DNA of 64,000 nt from Sipunculus nudus (lineage: Eukaryota > Annelida > Sipuncula > Golfingiida > Sipunculidae). The position numbers and the translations under genes were made by a program. Position 1 is the first letter of the stretch. Every line of letters begins with the position of its first letter. The stretch lies in the NCBI GenBank assembly GCA_026874595.1, contig CM049313.1, positions 70,734,659-70,798,658 of the forward strand. The letters run 5' to 3'. Positions 35,107-45,114 of this stretch are shown here, piece by piece. The notes beneath the pieces are model-generated. The model was not told the origin of the DNA and searched no databases. It worked only from the letters and a program-made list of their open reading frames with translations.

Positions 35107-35161
<55 letters not shown>
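35107..35161. repeat. (AT)n microsatellite at the array end
   Basis: A perfect AT run that follows a short 'catacatacatga' tract, directly bordering the last satellite monomer. Confidence 0.95.
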
Positions 35162-35163
<2 letters not shown>

Positions 35164-35290
35164 TATACTTATAGTGTATTAAGGTACTTTTCTATATTGA
35201 GTTCTCAGATACTTAATTATTACAAGTACGACTGCTGGTATTCAGGTGGTGTGGCTTTGTTACTCTTACAATGTTATTTTTTTAATAGAT

Positions 35291-35422
35291 GGGTGCATGC
35301 AATGGTTTGATATCCGATGTCTAACAAGCTACCTCTGAGTTTTATTCATTTGAAAACGGCGACAGATGTTCGCGTTAAGTGTGCACCAGTTGCCTGGCTT
35401 ATAGCCGCAGCCGGGTAAATCC
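35291..35422 (-). repeat. Right inverted flank of the satellite locus
   Basis: The reverse complement of this segment aligns with 30728-30858. It contains TTGCCTGGCTTATAGCC, whose complement shares the 15-bp TAAGCCAGGCAACTG with right-half monomers such as those near 33650. It has no counterpart of the tRNA-like element found inside the left flank. Confidence 0.75.
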
Positions 35423-35590
35423 CAGGTACAGCCGAGTCTTCCTTGAGCGCGCGATATAGATAGCGCGCACCACTTCTATTTACACACGATCGAAGCACAA
35501 AGCTCCAGACCGAAAATCCTCGAAATCTAGCGCGTTTAGGGGACTTGGCGCGCTAAACGATGTACTCGATCTGTATATAGCAAAAATAAT
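35423..35590. other. CpG-rich right flank with GCGCGC words
   Basis: It contains GAGCGCGCGATATAGATAGC, CTAGCGCGTTTAG and TTGGCGCGCTAAA. The composition mirrors 30500-30727. No gene is seen. Confidence 0.4.
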
Positions 35591-35626
35591 CTGTTGTGAC
35601 ACCCATAACAAGTTAGAAATATGGTT

Positions 35627-35630
<4 letters not shown>

Positions 35631-35681
<51 letters not shown>
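35631..35681. repeat. (AT)n microsatellite
   Basis: A perfect AT run. Frames starting 'MVHFIYIYIY' are artefacts. Confidence 0.95.
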
Positions 35682-35683
<2 letters not shown>

Positions 35684-35894
35684 GTACCCATAGTGCTACA
35701 AATGTATTCTTTAGTCACTTTCTCAGAAAGTCCATTATGTCACGGACTGATGTCTCAAGAGCATGTTTCCCTTGCCTCTACATTGTTGTCTAGTATAACA
35801 TTCATGCAAGAAAATTGCGTTTTCCTTTGTTTTCAATTTTCTTCGAAAACCTCTTTTTGGAATTGGCTGATTATGTATGGCTACCAGGCAAAAG

Positions 35895-36140
35895 AGAGTC
35901 CGGTCCGGTCCGCTCTGTGTTCGACCAGACCGGTCCGGCAGCGGGGAAGGTGGGCCTGCTGCTGGTGAGCGAACCGCACACAGACCGGAAGAGACTTGAA
36001 TCCGGCCCGGTCCTCTCTGTTTGTGGCACTTACCGGACATAACTATTTGTACGGCATCGCTCCAGTTATGGCCATAAAAATTGTGTGATATGTCAGTACT
36101 GGAACTGAATAGTCCGCTCTGTTTGCGGTGGTTTAGTGAC
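35895..36140 (+). repeat. GC-rich CCGGTCCGCTCTGT repeats
   Basis: Two blocks, about 35898-35990 (CGGTCCGGTCCGCTCTGTGT, then ACCAGACCGGTCCGG, partly self-complementary) and 36105-36140 (GTCCGCTCTGTTTGCGG), belong to the motif family also seen at 30440 and 36996. The 75- to 115-codon frames on both strands here follow from local GC richness and carry no recognisable domain. Confidence 0.5.
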
Positions 36141-36493
36141 TAGCCATATCTCATTCATCATTGACCAATGAGAGCAGTTGTATAATGAAAAGGAAAAAAA
36201 AAATGAAAAAAAAAATGAATATGATGAATTCCGAGAAGGTGATCTCTTTTGCGATAAAAATAGAAATACTAGCAAAAAGAAACTGCTCACTTCATCTCCA
36301 TTATTGCAATTATCTCCGTTATTGCAATTCAATATAGAAATAACAACCAAAGATATAATGATGTTGACCAACATTTTGATAGTTAAGTATGATTAAAACC
36401 GTGGTAATGATATCAATATATTAAGATTATATAGACCAGGTATAATTTTTAATGGAAGTACTACCCGAGATAATGCTGCCATAATCTTTGTTA

Positions 36494-36495
<2 letters not shown>
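36141..36495. other. No gene seen
   Basis: It contains an A-rich tract (about 36190-36225). Overlapping frames on both strands are low-complexity and not credible. Confidence 0.45.

Positions 36496-36537
<42 letters not shown>
36496..36537. repeat. (AT)n microsatellite
   Basis: A perfect AT run. Confidence 0.95.
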
Positions 36538-36539
<2 letters not shown>

Positions 36540-37361
36540 CTTTAGTGGATATCGGTTAATGCTTAACAAAGTATCTAGTTCCGAGGAAAACGTACAGAAC
36601 AATTAAATGCTCAGCATCCTGGACATGGTTTGGCCAATTCAGGTATTCTCCTATAATATTTTCGGAATACTTGATTGAGTACAATGTTGTAAGGCTGATT
36701 AAATGTAATTTCCAATGGAAAATATGGCATATGGGGAAATCTAAACAATAGTGAATAGGTTTTGTCAATTTAAAATTCCTTATATACAATGGCCAGATGT
36801 GATTTCATTTTCTGAGCTATTTCATTTTGTCACGGCCAGGCATTTAATTAATTATAAGTGTTTCCTCTATCTATTCATGGCAAAAGAATGTTAAAATAAC
36901 TTGAGCGTATCCCTTTGTGTTGATTCTTATTAAGAAACTTACTTTTTTTAATTTGCCGGCGGAAAGCATGTGGGAGTACCAATAATGTATAAGGGAATCC
37001 AATCCGGTCCACTCTGTGTGCGGCCCTCTCTAGAACATGAACGGTAAGATTGCTGAGGAATCTCAGTCCTGATCTTTCCGATCCTTTCTCGTCTCGTCCT
37101 ATCTGTATGGAGTCTGCTTAGTGTATGTCTCCGAACAACTTTCCCGGAGTCCAATTTTAGTACATTTTGATATGTTAAGCTATAGTCCTATAGTACAGAA
37201 AATCTCCACAAAACAATTACTTGCAATTTGTTGGGGTTTGAGCAATAATGTCCATATTTTGACTGTCTATAGGTGTAGTTTTAGGTGTTCTAGCTGAATG
37301 TTCCCAGTTCAAATCCCGCCAGTACTTAAAAGGCAAATCGAAATTTATATTTATTTAAATT
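36538..37361. other. No gene; one repeat motif copy at 36996-37035
   Basis: 'aatccggtccactctgtgtgcgg' at about 36999 is a fourth copy of the CCGCTCTGTTTGCGG family. The remainder is AT-rich spacer. Confidence 0.45.
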
Positions 37362-37406
37362 TATATATATATATATAGATATATATATATATATATATAT
37401 ATATAA
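37362..37406. repeat. (AT)n microsatellite
   Basis: An AT run with one AG interruption. A 26-bp direct duplication ('tccttttaaaatgaaacaaa' twice) lies nearby at about 37533-37580. Confidence 0.9.
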
Positions 37407-38632
37407 TAATTGATATGATAAATCTAAACGACAAGTCATGATTTCCGGATTATTTGTATTCTCTTTGTAATATATCATTTTAGCGTAGAGTTGGCCTTCA
37501 ACCCTAGTCATCTGCCAACACACTAAGGATTTATCCTTTTAAAATGAAACAAATTTAATCCTTTTAAAATGAAACAAATATAATGATTCAAACTCCACGC
37601 AAAGACTAAGTGATGTAGTTACAAACAATCACAGTTCAGAATTCAATATCTGTATACCACAAAAGCACCTTAAACAACCTGTGGTTGAAGAGTACTTGTT
37701 TTACTATAAACAGATTTAACTGTTCTAAACAAGCCCATTATCTCGTTAAGAATGAACCTGTCTTGCTCACAGCTCACACATTTGCCTGAGTAATAACTCA
37801 AGATATTTAAAAAAGTCAAGTGGAAAGGCCTTGAGGTTGTCCAAATGGATAACCATGTTGCTAAATTGATTTTATAAATGTATATATATCATGACTTGTA
37901 TTTTGATATAAAATGCTTTCAAAGGGGAGAAAGTCAAAGTAGCGGAGGTTAGTTTTTTCTTAACAAAATTAATTCAAAATTTAAAATAACGAGGGCAGCT
38001 TGAAGAAGTTATCTAGATAGGTTATATCTTGATATAACTCCGGGATTTCGTTTTAGGACATCTCCGTCTGCACATTTCATTATGCATAATTGTTTACTAC
38101 TTCAGTTAGTTTGTTTTAGAACATTTCCATTATAAATATTTAATGTAGATTGTTTTTTTTACGCCAATCGAGGACGGGATGTATTATGGTACACCCATGC
38201 ACGGTCCATCTCTCGGTCCGTTAACTTTTAGTGTCGCTGCGATAATTTACCAAGGCTTTGACGGTTTTCCACGAAACTCACTACAACTTTTTACCGATAT
38301 ATTTTCTCACCCAGGTTAGATTTTATTTAATGAATTTAATAAAACTCATTATAAATATTCACTCTTAGAGTGTCTCGCCCCTGAATTAAATTCTCGGCAA
38401 AAACACTCATATTTATTGAGATCAAATGTCATTAGACACACGACGGGCCTATAATGTCACTTGCCGGGCTCTTTTTGATATTCTTACCTTTAAATGTCTT
38501 TATATCTTATTTATGCTAGTTGTTATTCTAGTTCATTGTTGAACTTTAATCGACAGTCTGTCTATGTCTTTTTGATATCTGCCATTTAGACATTTATCAT
38601 AATTAACACATTTCTAACGTATGAATAATCTT
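37407..38632. other. No gene seen
   Basis: AT-rich spacer without recognisable motifs apart from the short duplication near 37533. Confidence 0.4.
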
Positions 38633-38804
38633 ACGCTCCTCGCGCAATGGTTACACACAGCATTCGTCCCAGGTCTCTTGCTAAACCACTGCTTTGTAAT
38701 TCTTTGCACTATACGCACCCTGGTGTTTCAACCCATAAAATCTTTCGATGCAAAGCAGCGGTTACAGCAAAGAGAACGGGGACGACTGCACTGCGTGAGG
38801 AGTT
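38633..38804 (+). repeat. Fold-back (MITE-like) element, copy 2
   Basis: The left arm ACGCTCCTCGCGCAATGGTT faces a right arm whose reverse complement is ACTCCTCACGCAGTGCAGTC, with 'cgtccca' and 'ggggacg' as the inner pair. 'acgcaccctggtgtttc' and 'aaagcagcggttaca' in the centre match copy 1 at 23570-23721 in order. The two copies are diverged and differ in length (about 152 and 172 bp). Confidence 0.65.
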
Positions 38805-41694
38805 TATAGAATATTCTAAAAAAAAATAAAAACAATATTAAACCCATCACTGATTTCTTGAATTCGATCGGACGAGTACGCTCAGTTGAGATTAAAAGTC
38901 ACAACTGACAGGGTTTTCATTATAACACTGAGAAATATAGTAATAAAAACAGTGAAATTTAGTGCCAGTGTGTGTTTATCTTATTCACATGAATTGAACC
39001 ACTCACTGGAGAATGAAGGAAAATTCGCAAATGTCAGAGATAGCACCTTTAAGAGTAACGTTAAATGTGGGAACTTCTAAATACAACACGGATTATCGAC
39101 AAATGGCGCCATTCCAAGGCAGAAAATTAGCCAGGCAGTCAGCTGTAAATCAGATTAGTTCCTACCAATAGATCAATTTATCATGGTGAGTGCGGGTCTG
39201 CTCTGTACTTCCTGTCCTTCTGCCCGACTGAATTAATCAGAAGATCAGTCTGTGATGGCCCAAGGTCACTGGGCTGTTGGTTTACATACTGTACAGGTTG
39301 TCAAACTGTGAACACGGATAATGTATAAAAATCAGGGACCAGACTAGCAGCCTGATCTGATTTCACTGTAGCAGAAGAATTTGCATAGAAGGTTCATAAG
39401 CCAGCCGGCCACAGACGTCCAATAAACAAGCAACTAGTGACAAACTTCATATATCACAGATGGTATGATCATCCAACCTTTAGTGTTCTACAGATTTCGT
39501 TTCTATTTTTCAATGATTACTTATGCTTCCACAAAGGCCTGTTTTGTCAAGCATAGCAATTATGTGTTTACAATAAACATATGTTTAGGCAAATGATACA
39601 TACATGTTGAAAATGGATTTGGGAATTGGTAAAAAATACCTTAAAACACTTTTCACGAAATAAAAACAATAGTTAACCCTAGTCTGTTACAAGTATCGGA
39701 TTGTATGTAGAATTCAAGTAATTATCAATATCTAAGCTATAGGTCTTTGTCTATCATTGGCAATAGTCTATGTAAGCAGTTTATATACATCTTATTGTTC
39801 ATCTTACTGTTCATCCCGAACTAAAGGATTTTCGCACTGAACTATGGTCTGCTTCATCCCCTCATGTCTACCTCTTATTTGCAAGTAATTTCTATAAGTG
39901 ACATTTCAAGGGAAAAAATCATAGTGTGTTAGGTAGAGGATTAAAGAACCAAATTAAATGAATACCTACCTTACACCATATTTAACAAAACAGAATTAAA
40001 ATTTTATTTTACAACATATCAAACCCACTTATGGCGGCCAAGGTCATTTGTCACATGTAAAAATAGCCTCATTTGGCAGCTGCTACTTGGATGATGTCAT
40101 ATAAAAACTCTAAACATATAACCAGCTGAAACAATGATGGCTACTCGTGCAGGGAAAATCTGATCTGTTATATCATTGTGAAGAAACTAAACAGTTGTGA
40201 AAAATAAACTGCATGGAGATTTATTGTCAAATTCTTAATTGCTTTATTAGGCTGTCACTTCCATCTGCAGTTTTCTAGGATATTATTGAAAATATAAACT
40301 TTTAGGGAAAAACATCTCCAAAGAACAGGTAGACAAGGTTGGTGGAACAGAGTATAAGACATAAAATGGATATGATAACGAATTTCTCCGCTCTTTATTG
40401 GTGCCCACTTTCCTACGACTTGCTCCAACCTGTATTGACTTCATCTTTATCATTTACAGTGAACAAACCTGAGATGGATTACAGGTTTGGTTTTGGAGAA
40501 CAGCAGTAGCAGCAACAGAGGCGGGGATTTTTTTTTTAATCTGGGAGAGTTGTTGTTCAGTGTAAAGGCATTATCCAAAGTAAAGTGTGTTGGCTGAGAT
40601 GTCCAGCATCTCTTATCCTACTGTAATTTGCGGGCAAGGGTGCGGTCATTTAGAGAGCGTTCCTCTGGCCTCTACTTGTAAAAAAGTTTAACCATATTCT
40701 CCCCTCAAATTAATTCCCGTCTTGAGACTATCCTTGGACTACTTTCATATATTTCCGTGCCCTCATCAAACCTGGCCCCACAAAAATAATGAAACCCAGT
40801 CTAAACCTCGGTTGTCAAGAGTCACATGTCGGAAGCAAGGGTAGATCGCTAGTGTGATAAATGCATGATTGGAAGTATAGAAACATTCCACTTATCCACA
40901 GAGGTGGATTTCAGATTGACCATCAAGGCTTTTTTGTCCCTGTAGAACTAATATATGTACCTTCCCCTCACTCCCCTCCTCAGAATGGTTCTCATACATA
41001 AGGCACATCGTCAACAATTAAGACTTGAAATACGCTTTACCTGAAGGAAAGAAAAGCGACAGTCTTTCCGTGTGAACCTCGGAATCATTAGCAAATGCGA
41101 TTTACGCGGACTGTATAGGGCTGAGCATGAGATTTTGAGTTAATATATTAGCAGATAATATGGAGTCCGTAAATCATTTAATAAAATGTGGATTGTATAG
41201 CCAGCTCTCTTCATATTTTTATACTTGACCGTTACCATTATAGCTCTTTTAACATAGCTCCAGTGCTGGAAGTCGAGAGCGCTCCAGTACATGTTAAACA
41301 TGCTTTCCGTTGTATACTCTCTAGTTGGTACGACTGACAGAACAATTGTTAAATATTAAAACACCACACTCCAGTACCAAACCTATTAATGATTTGTACA
41401 TACGATCTAAAACTTTCATAGAGAAATGGAATTTATATTTTTTTTTCAAAATTCCCAAACGCTTATTGGCTTTCAAACATATCATGTTTATGTGTTCTTG
41501 TCAGGAAAGCGAATCCCAAATATGACATGAGATACCTCAGTTTCTGTGAAGTTCATTTCACCTAGTTATAGTTCATTTCATCTATGAGTAATCTGCAATT
41601 TAGCATCATCGTCAAATGGCGATTGAGAACTGTAACTGTAGTTTCTTTGTGAAGCAAACTAACTGTAAAAAAAATTCAGCCTGATCGGCTTTGT
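38805..41694. other. No supported gene over 2.9 kb
   Basis: Frames of 60-66 codons (38886-39080, 41325-41525) are unrecognised. A donor-like ATG-GTGAGT lies at 39183 without exon support. Otherwise AT-rich spacer. Confidence 0.4.
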
Positions 41695-42057
41695 CTATAA
41701 TAATGTTCCCATTATGCCCCAACGATGATAAGGTAGGTTGTTGTTTATATACCAGAGAAAGCCTTTTCCACCATGCACGGCAACTGGGTCTGTGAGTTTC
41801 ATATTTATATCCTTTAAGTATCGCTTAAAGTCCTTTCTATTTTCAATATACAGAGTTCCGAATTTTCCAAGGTAGGAAGTCACGGAACTGTCGGAAGGCG
41901 CTGGGCTCCATTTTAACAACCGTGTGTTCCCGCTGAAACTGCCAGCCTGAGCCCAGACTGAGTCGATGTGTGCTTGCTTCTCATTGGCTAATAGTTCGTG
42001 CGCACGAATTAGTAGCCAATGAGCATTTAGCCAACAACATAAGAGAGCTTTTCTCAT
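41695..42057 (-). CDS. Unrecognised 120-codon frame upstream of the palindromic repeat
   Basis: The frame reads away from the 42.0 kb palindromic repeat. Residues 1-30 are translated from repeat-like sequence. The middle (SVTSYLGKFGTLYIENRKDF) is protein-like, but no domain was recognised. A second minus-strand start (41911, MEPSAFRQFRDFLPWK..., 22 codons) in another frame has GC-rich codons and an AAAATGG context, so at most one of the two is real. Paired CCAAT-type words (ATTGGCT, CCAATGAG) lie just upstream on this strand, consistent with a promoter. It could be part of a host gene, an element leader or chance. Confidence 0.2.
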   Translation of the reverse strand: MRKALLCCWLNAHWLLIRAHELLANEKQAHIDSVWAQAGSFSGNTRLLKWSPAPSDSSVTSYLGKFGTLYIENRKDFKRYLKDINMKLTDPVAVHGGKGFLWYINNNLPYHRWGIMGTLL

Positions 42058-42266
42058 TGGTCACTAATTCATGCGCACGAATTAGTAATTCGTGAGCATG
42101 AATTAGTAATTCGTGGCCACGAATTAGTAATTCGTGCGCATGGATTAGTAATTCGTGGTCACGAATTAGTAATTCGTACGCACGAATTAATAAATATTTT
42201 TTCCACTTTGGAAATATATTTTTTCACACCTAGTAATTCATGCGCACGAATTAATAAATATTTTTC
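41985..42266. repeat. Palindromic 21-bp tandem repeat (ACGAATTAGTAATTCGT)
   Basis: From 42063 to 42192 a 21-bp unit recurs about six times (for example at 42076 and 42097). Each unit is CACGAATT-AGT-AATTCGTG plus two or three variable bases, so each is itself a near-perfect palindrome. Related words occur at 41993 and 42236, and 'gcgcacgaattaataaatattttt' is repeated at 42178 and 42242. Every unit can form a cruciform. It lies immediately before the first LINE frame. Confidence 0.9.
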
Positions 42267-42269
42267 ACC

Positions 42270-42455
42270 ATGTCGTCTCCCGGGCTCCGTAACATAGCAA
42301 CGAGTGATGCACTAATCCAAGCTGCCAATTTGAGCAGGGAAACCACAAACCGTTCATTGTTACAGGACCACAACAACCTTTGTAAACAACTTGAAACAAA
42401 TTGGTCAGTTCTTGTCTCAAATATGTCACACGATGAGGCGGCCGAATTCACTTAA
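42270..42455 (+). pseudogene. Possible ORF1 N-terminal remnant
   Basis: An ATG-started 61-codon frame just 3' of the palindromic repeat. Its translation is polar and helical-looking (RSLLQDHNNLCKQLETNWSV), suggestive of a coiled coil, and a second frame with ATG at 42486 follows. The position 5' of the PHD remnant suggests that both belong to ORF1 of the LINE, but I have no motif to prove it. On the other strand a 66-codon frame covers the same bases and is treated as a shadow. Confidence 0.3.
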
Positions 42456-42639
42456 TCTAAATACCTGCAGAATATACGAAACAAGATGGCATCACAAAGT
42501 CAAGTATCGCAGGACATAAAACAATGTGACAGTTGGTTTATTGCAAATAGAGTATACAGTTCGGTTCAAGAAAAGCTCATAGAAAATCATCACACAAACC
42601 ATCTGCAAGTAGACAAACCCGTGCCGACAACAGTGTACA

Positions 42640-42816
42640 CAAAACAGATATTAATACTGCTCTACCGAGTGTAAGTACAACCATAAGTACAATAACCATC
42701 CTATGGTACAGTGCACCCTCTGCATCGCATGGTTTCACTGTTCATGCATTGGTTTCTCTGAAAAAAATTTTCCCACAGTGTGGACCTGCATAACATGTCG
42801 CGACATGCTCTCTTAA
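42640..42816 (+). pseudogene. ORF1 PHD zinc finger remnant
   Basis: Read from 42658, the frame gives YCSTEC, then VQCTLCIAWFHCSCIGFSEK, then VWTCITCRDM and a stop at 42814. The Cys/His order (C-C, C-x2-C, H-x2-C, C-x2-C) with the Trp-Phe-His core and the Trp before the last pair is the C4HC3 PHD pattern. PHD fingers occur in ORF1 proteins of several CR1/L2-type LINEs, where they are thought to aid RNP or chromatin interaction. A TAA lies just upstream in the same frame (about 42652), so it cannot be translated as it stands. Confidence 0.75.
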
Positions 42817-43256
42817 AAAAACTGTTGAAGTCATGAACCAAAAACTTAATGAACTCTTGCAACTACACACTGATCTAATGGAGGTTGTGTCATGGGTGTG
42901 ACAAACTTAGTATAGAAAATGCTCAACTCAGACAGGAACCGTTGAATATTTCTCACATATCTCAAGATCTTAATTCCTCAGTCTACTATGTTACAATAGA
43001 CCGTACATCACATAGTTCTGAACAGTCTGTATCTGATATTTGTGTTATGAGTCTTTAACCGTGGAAACTGACCCAATCAGTATTTCTGACACTTCTGAAT
43101 ATGAAGGTGTCATTTCGCTACAAGTTGTTGATACCTCTGCATCTGATGTTGAGTATCTAAATAAACCCCGGGTTTCACATGTCAGCCATGATAAAAAAGA
43201 GCATGCACAATATTAACACACCAAAGACACCCGATCCAATAAAAAACAAACACTCG

Positions 43257-43671
43257 AAGTTACAACACTTGGTGACTCAATGACAAAAAGACTCGATGAT
43301 GCTGCACTCGAGGAAGCTACTGATGTTTCTATCACACAAAAAAAAACTCAGTGTTATACTATCCAGCATACCATCAGTTGTGCCGCCAATGTCGTGATCC
43401 TGTTATCATACATGTTGGCACTAACCATATTGAACATGAATCCGCACCAACTATCATAAAGCGGCTCAGGGATTTAGAGTCAGTCTTGCGCAACATAAAG
43501 GAGGTCACCAATGTCATCTTTAATTCTGTGATCAAAAGAAGACACATAAGTGCTGAGGATAGATCTGTTCGACTGATCAATGCTGCAGTTGAAGTTATCT
43601 GCAAAAATAATAAATGGTCATTCTTGGACAAGACAAATATTGATTCCCATTCCCATTGGAGTTCACCTTAA
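43257..43671 (+). pseudogene. ORF1 SGNH-hydrolase-like (esterase) remnant
   Basis: The block TTLGDSMTKRLD at about 43258-43293 carries the GDS nucleophile motif (block I). After a frameshift near 43340, an open frame continues with VIIHVGTNHIEHESAPTIIK, matching block III (GxND) with the Asp replaced by His. It ends after LINAAVEVICKNNKWSFLDK and a D-x-H-like terminal portion (block V). An esterase domain in ORF1 is established for CR1/L2-clade LINEs. The frameshift and altered block III indicate decay. Confidence 0.7.
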
Positions 43672-43920
43672 CAAAAAATGTTTTATAATTGTGCAGAACA
43701 GTTTCACAACACTTGTATATATATTCTTAACAAGACTACTTATATGAATAAACTTACCGAGTCCTTAGAATTTGGTTAGAAGTCTTGATCCCACGTCGTC
43801 TAATCTACCTATACTTGCTTTAAATTTTAAAAAAATCTCGTTTCAATATTATTGATGCCATTTAAAATTCGTCTTTCATATACAAACGAAATTAGTTTAC
43901 ATCTAAAGGCACGTTATAAG
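43672..43920. other. Inter-ORF spacer of the plus-strand LINE
   Basis: AT-rich spacer between the esterase-like and endonuclease remnants, with no motif. Confidence 0.5.
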
Positions 43921-44560
43921 CTCAACTTAATGTTCGCAGCTTACTCCCAAAATTTCATGAGATTCAGTTATAGTAAAAACCGCATGTTTTTAATATTACT
44001 GAATCATGGCTCAATAAAATATAAATGACTCTGAAATTAGTATTGATAAATATAATCTTTTTAGATTTGTCAGAAACCGCAGAAGCGGAGGTGTCATTAC
44101 CTATGTATTGAATTCCTTAAAACCAGAGCGTGTTTTCTTTAAATACAAAGGTGTTGAAAGAGAATGGTTATCTATATATAAATATCGGGATGAAAGATTT
44201 TCTCATTGGCTCCGTGCATCGACCACCTAGTGCTAACATATATTACATTGATAAACTGTAAAATATTGTTGGCCAAGCTGTAAGTTGTTATAAGCATGTT
44301 TTCTTATTAGGAGATTTTAATATTGACTACATGTGTCCTGAGAAGGTTGATGGCAGCAAAATAGATTTGTTTGAAAAAATATTAACAAATCATAGCAAAA
44401 CCGATTCGAATAAATCCGACTTCATCTACGATAATAGATTTAATATTTACATCCGAACCTGACATGTTTTCAACTGCAGAAGTTCATCTTTGAAGTTTTA
44501 GTGACCATTTCCTCGTTACAGCAATCATAAAGAACCATCAACAAATTAAATTTGCTAAAT
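43921..44560 (+). pseudogene. ORF2 endonuclease (EEP) remnant
   Basis: In shifting frames the conserved blocks appear in order: LNVRSLLPKFHEI (43921), a TESWLN block (about 44003), RNRRSGGVITYVLNSL (about 44070), GSVHRPPSANIYY (44209-44245), LLGDFNIDY (44304-44330) and FSDHFLV (about 44497). These match the exonuclease-endonuclease-phosphatase fold of LINE ORF2 proteins, which nicks target DNA to prime reverse transcription. The N-terminal catalytic Glu block is only partly readable. Several stops and frameshifts interrupt it. Confidence 0.85.
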
Positions 44561-44646
44561 TAATGTTGTCTCGCAGTCTGCGTAATTTCAATAAAATTAA
44601 CTTTATACATGAATTACTCTCTTATGCATTTTAACTCACATTTTAC

Positions 44647-44979
44647 ATGTTACGGATACAAATGTTGTATGGCAGATGTGGCGATATGAATTTGTTATGC
44701 AGTAACAACGCGATATTTTATAACCGTCGTGTGAGATCAACTAACAAGAAATGGCTTACAAGTAAAGTACTAAATATGATTTATTCTCGAGAATCGGCAC
44801 TCAAGAAAGCTAGGCAAACTAATAATACCCGAGACCGGACATTTAATAAACGTCTGCGGAATAAAGTTACCAAAGAAATAACTAAAGCTGCTCTACCTAT
44901 ACCATACTTACTTAATCAATCTGATTTATTCATATCCAAGAGGTATCTAGAAAGCCTTAAAACAAATATTACCTTCTAA
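44647..44979 (+). pseudogene. ORF2 linker between endonuclease and RT
   Basis: A 110-codon frame contains KKWLTSKVLNMIYSRESALK and RLRNKVTKEI, the basic linker typical of CR1/L2 ORF2 between the nuclease and the polymerase. Its 3' end runs out of frame near 44975, where the true continuation (LPSKSSANYATSD..., IFSDLFSTVG) lies in a different frame up to about 45095. The start Met is fortuitous. Confidence 0.7.
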
Positions 44980-45114
44980 ATCGTCAGCTAATTATGCTAC
45001 ATCCGACATAAATCCCGATATATTCAGTGATTTATTTAGTACAGTTGGAGCGAACACCAGTAACAATTTTCAAAATGACAACCCTATACTGAGGGTGTGC
45101 ACATGATAAATACC

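Noticed and set aside
35621-36042. Frames of 75-115 codons on both strands after the satellite
   Set aside because: One starts in an (AT)n run (Ile-Tyr repeat) and the others arise from a GC-rich repeat motif; none has a domain.
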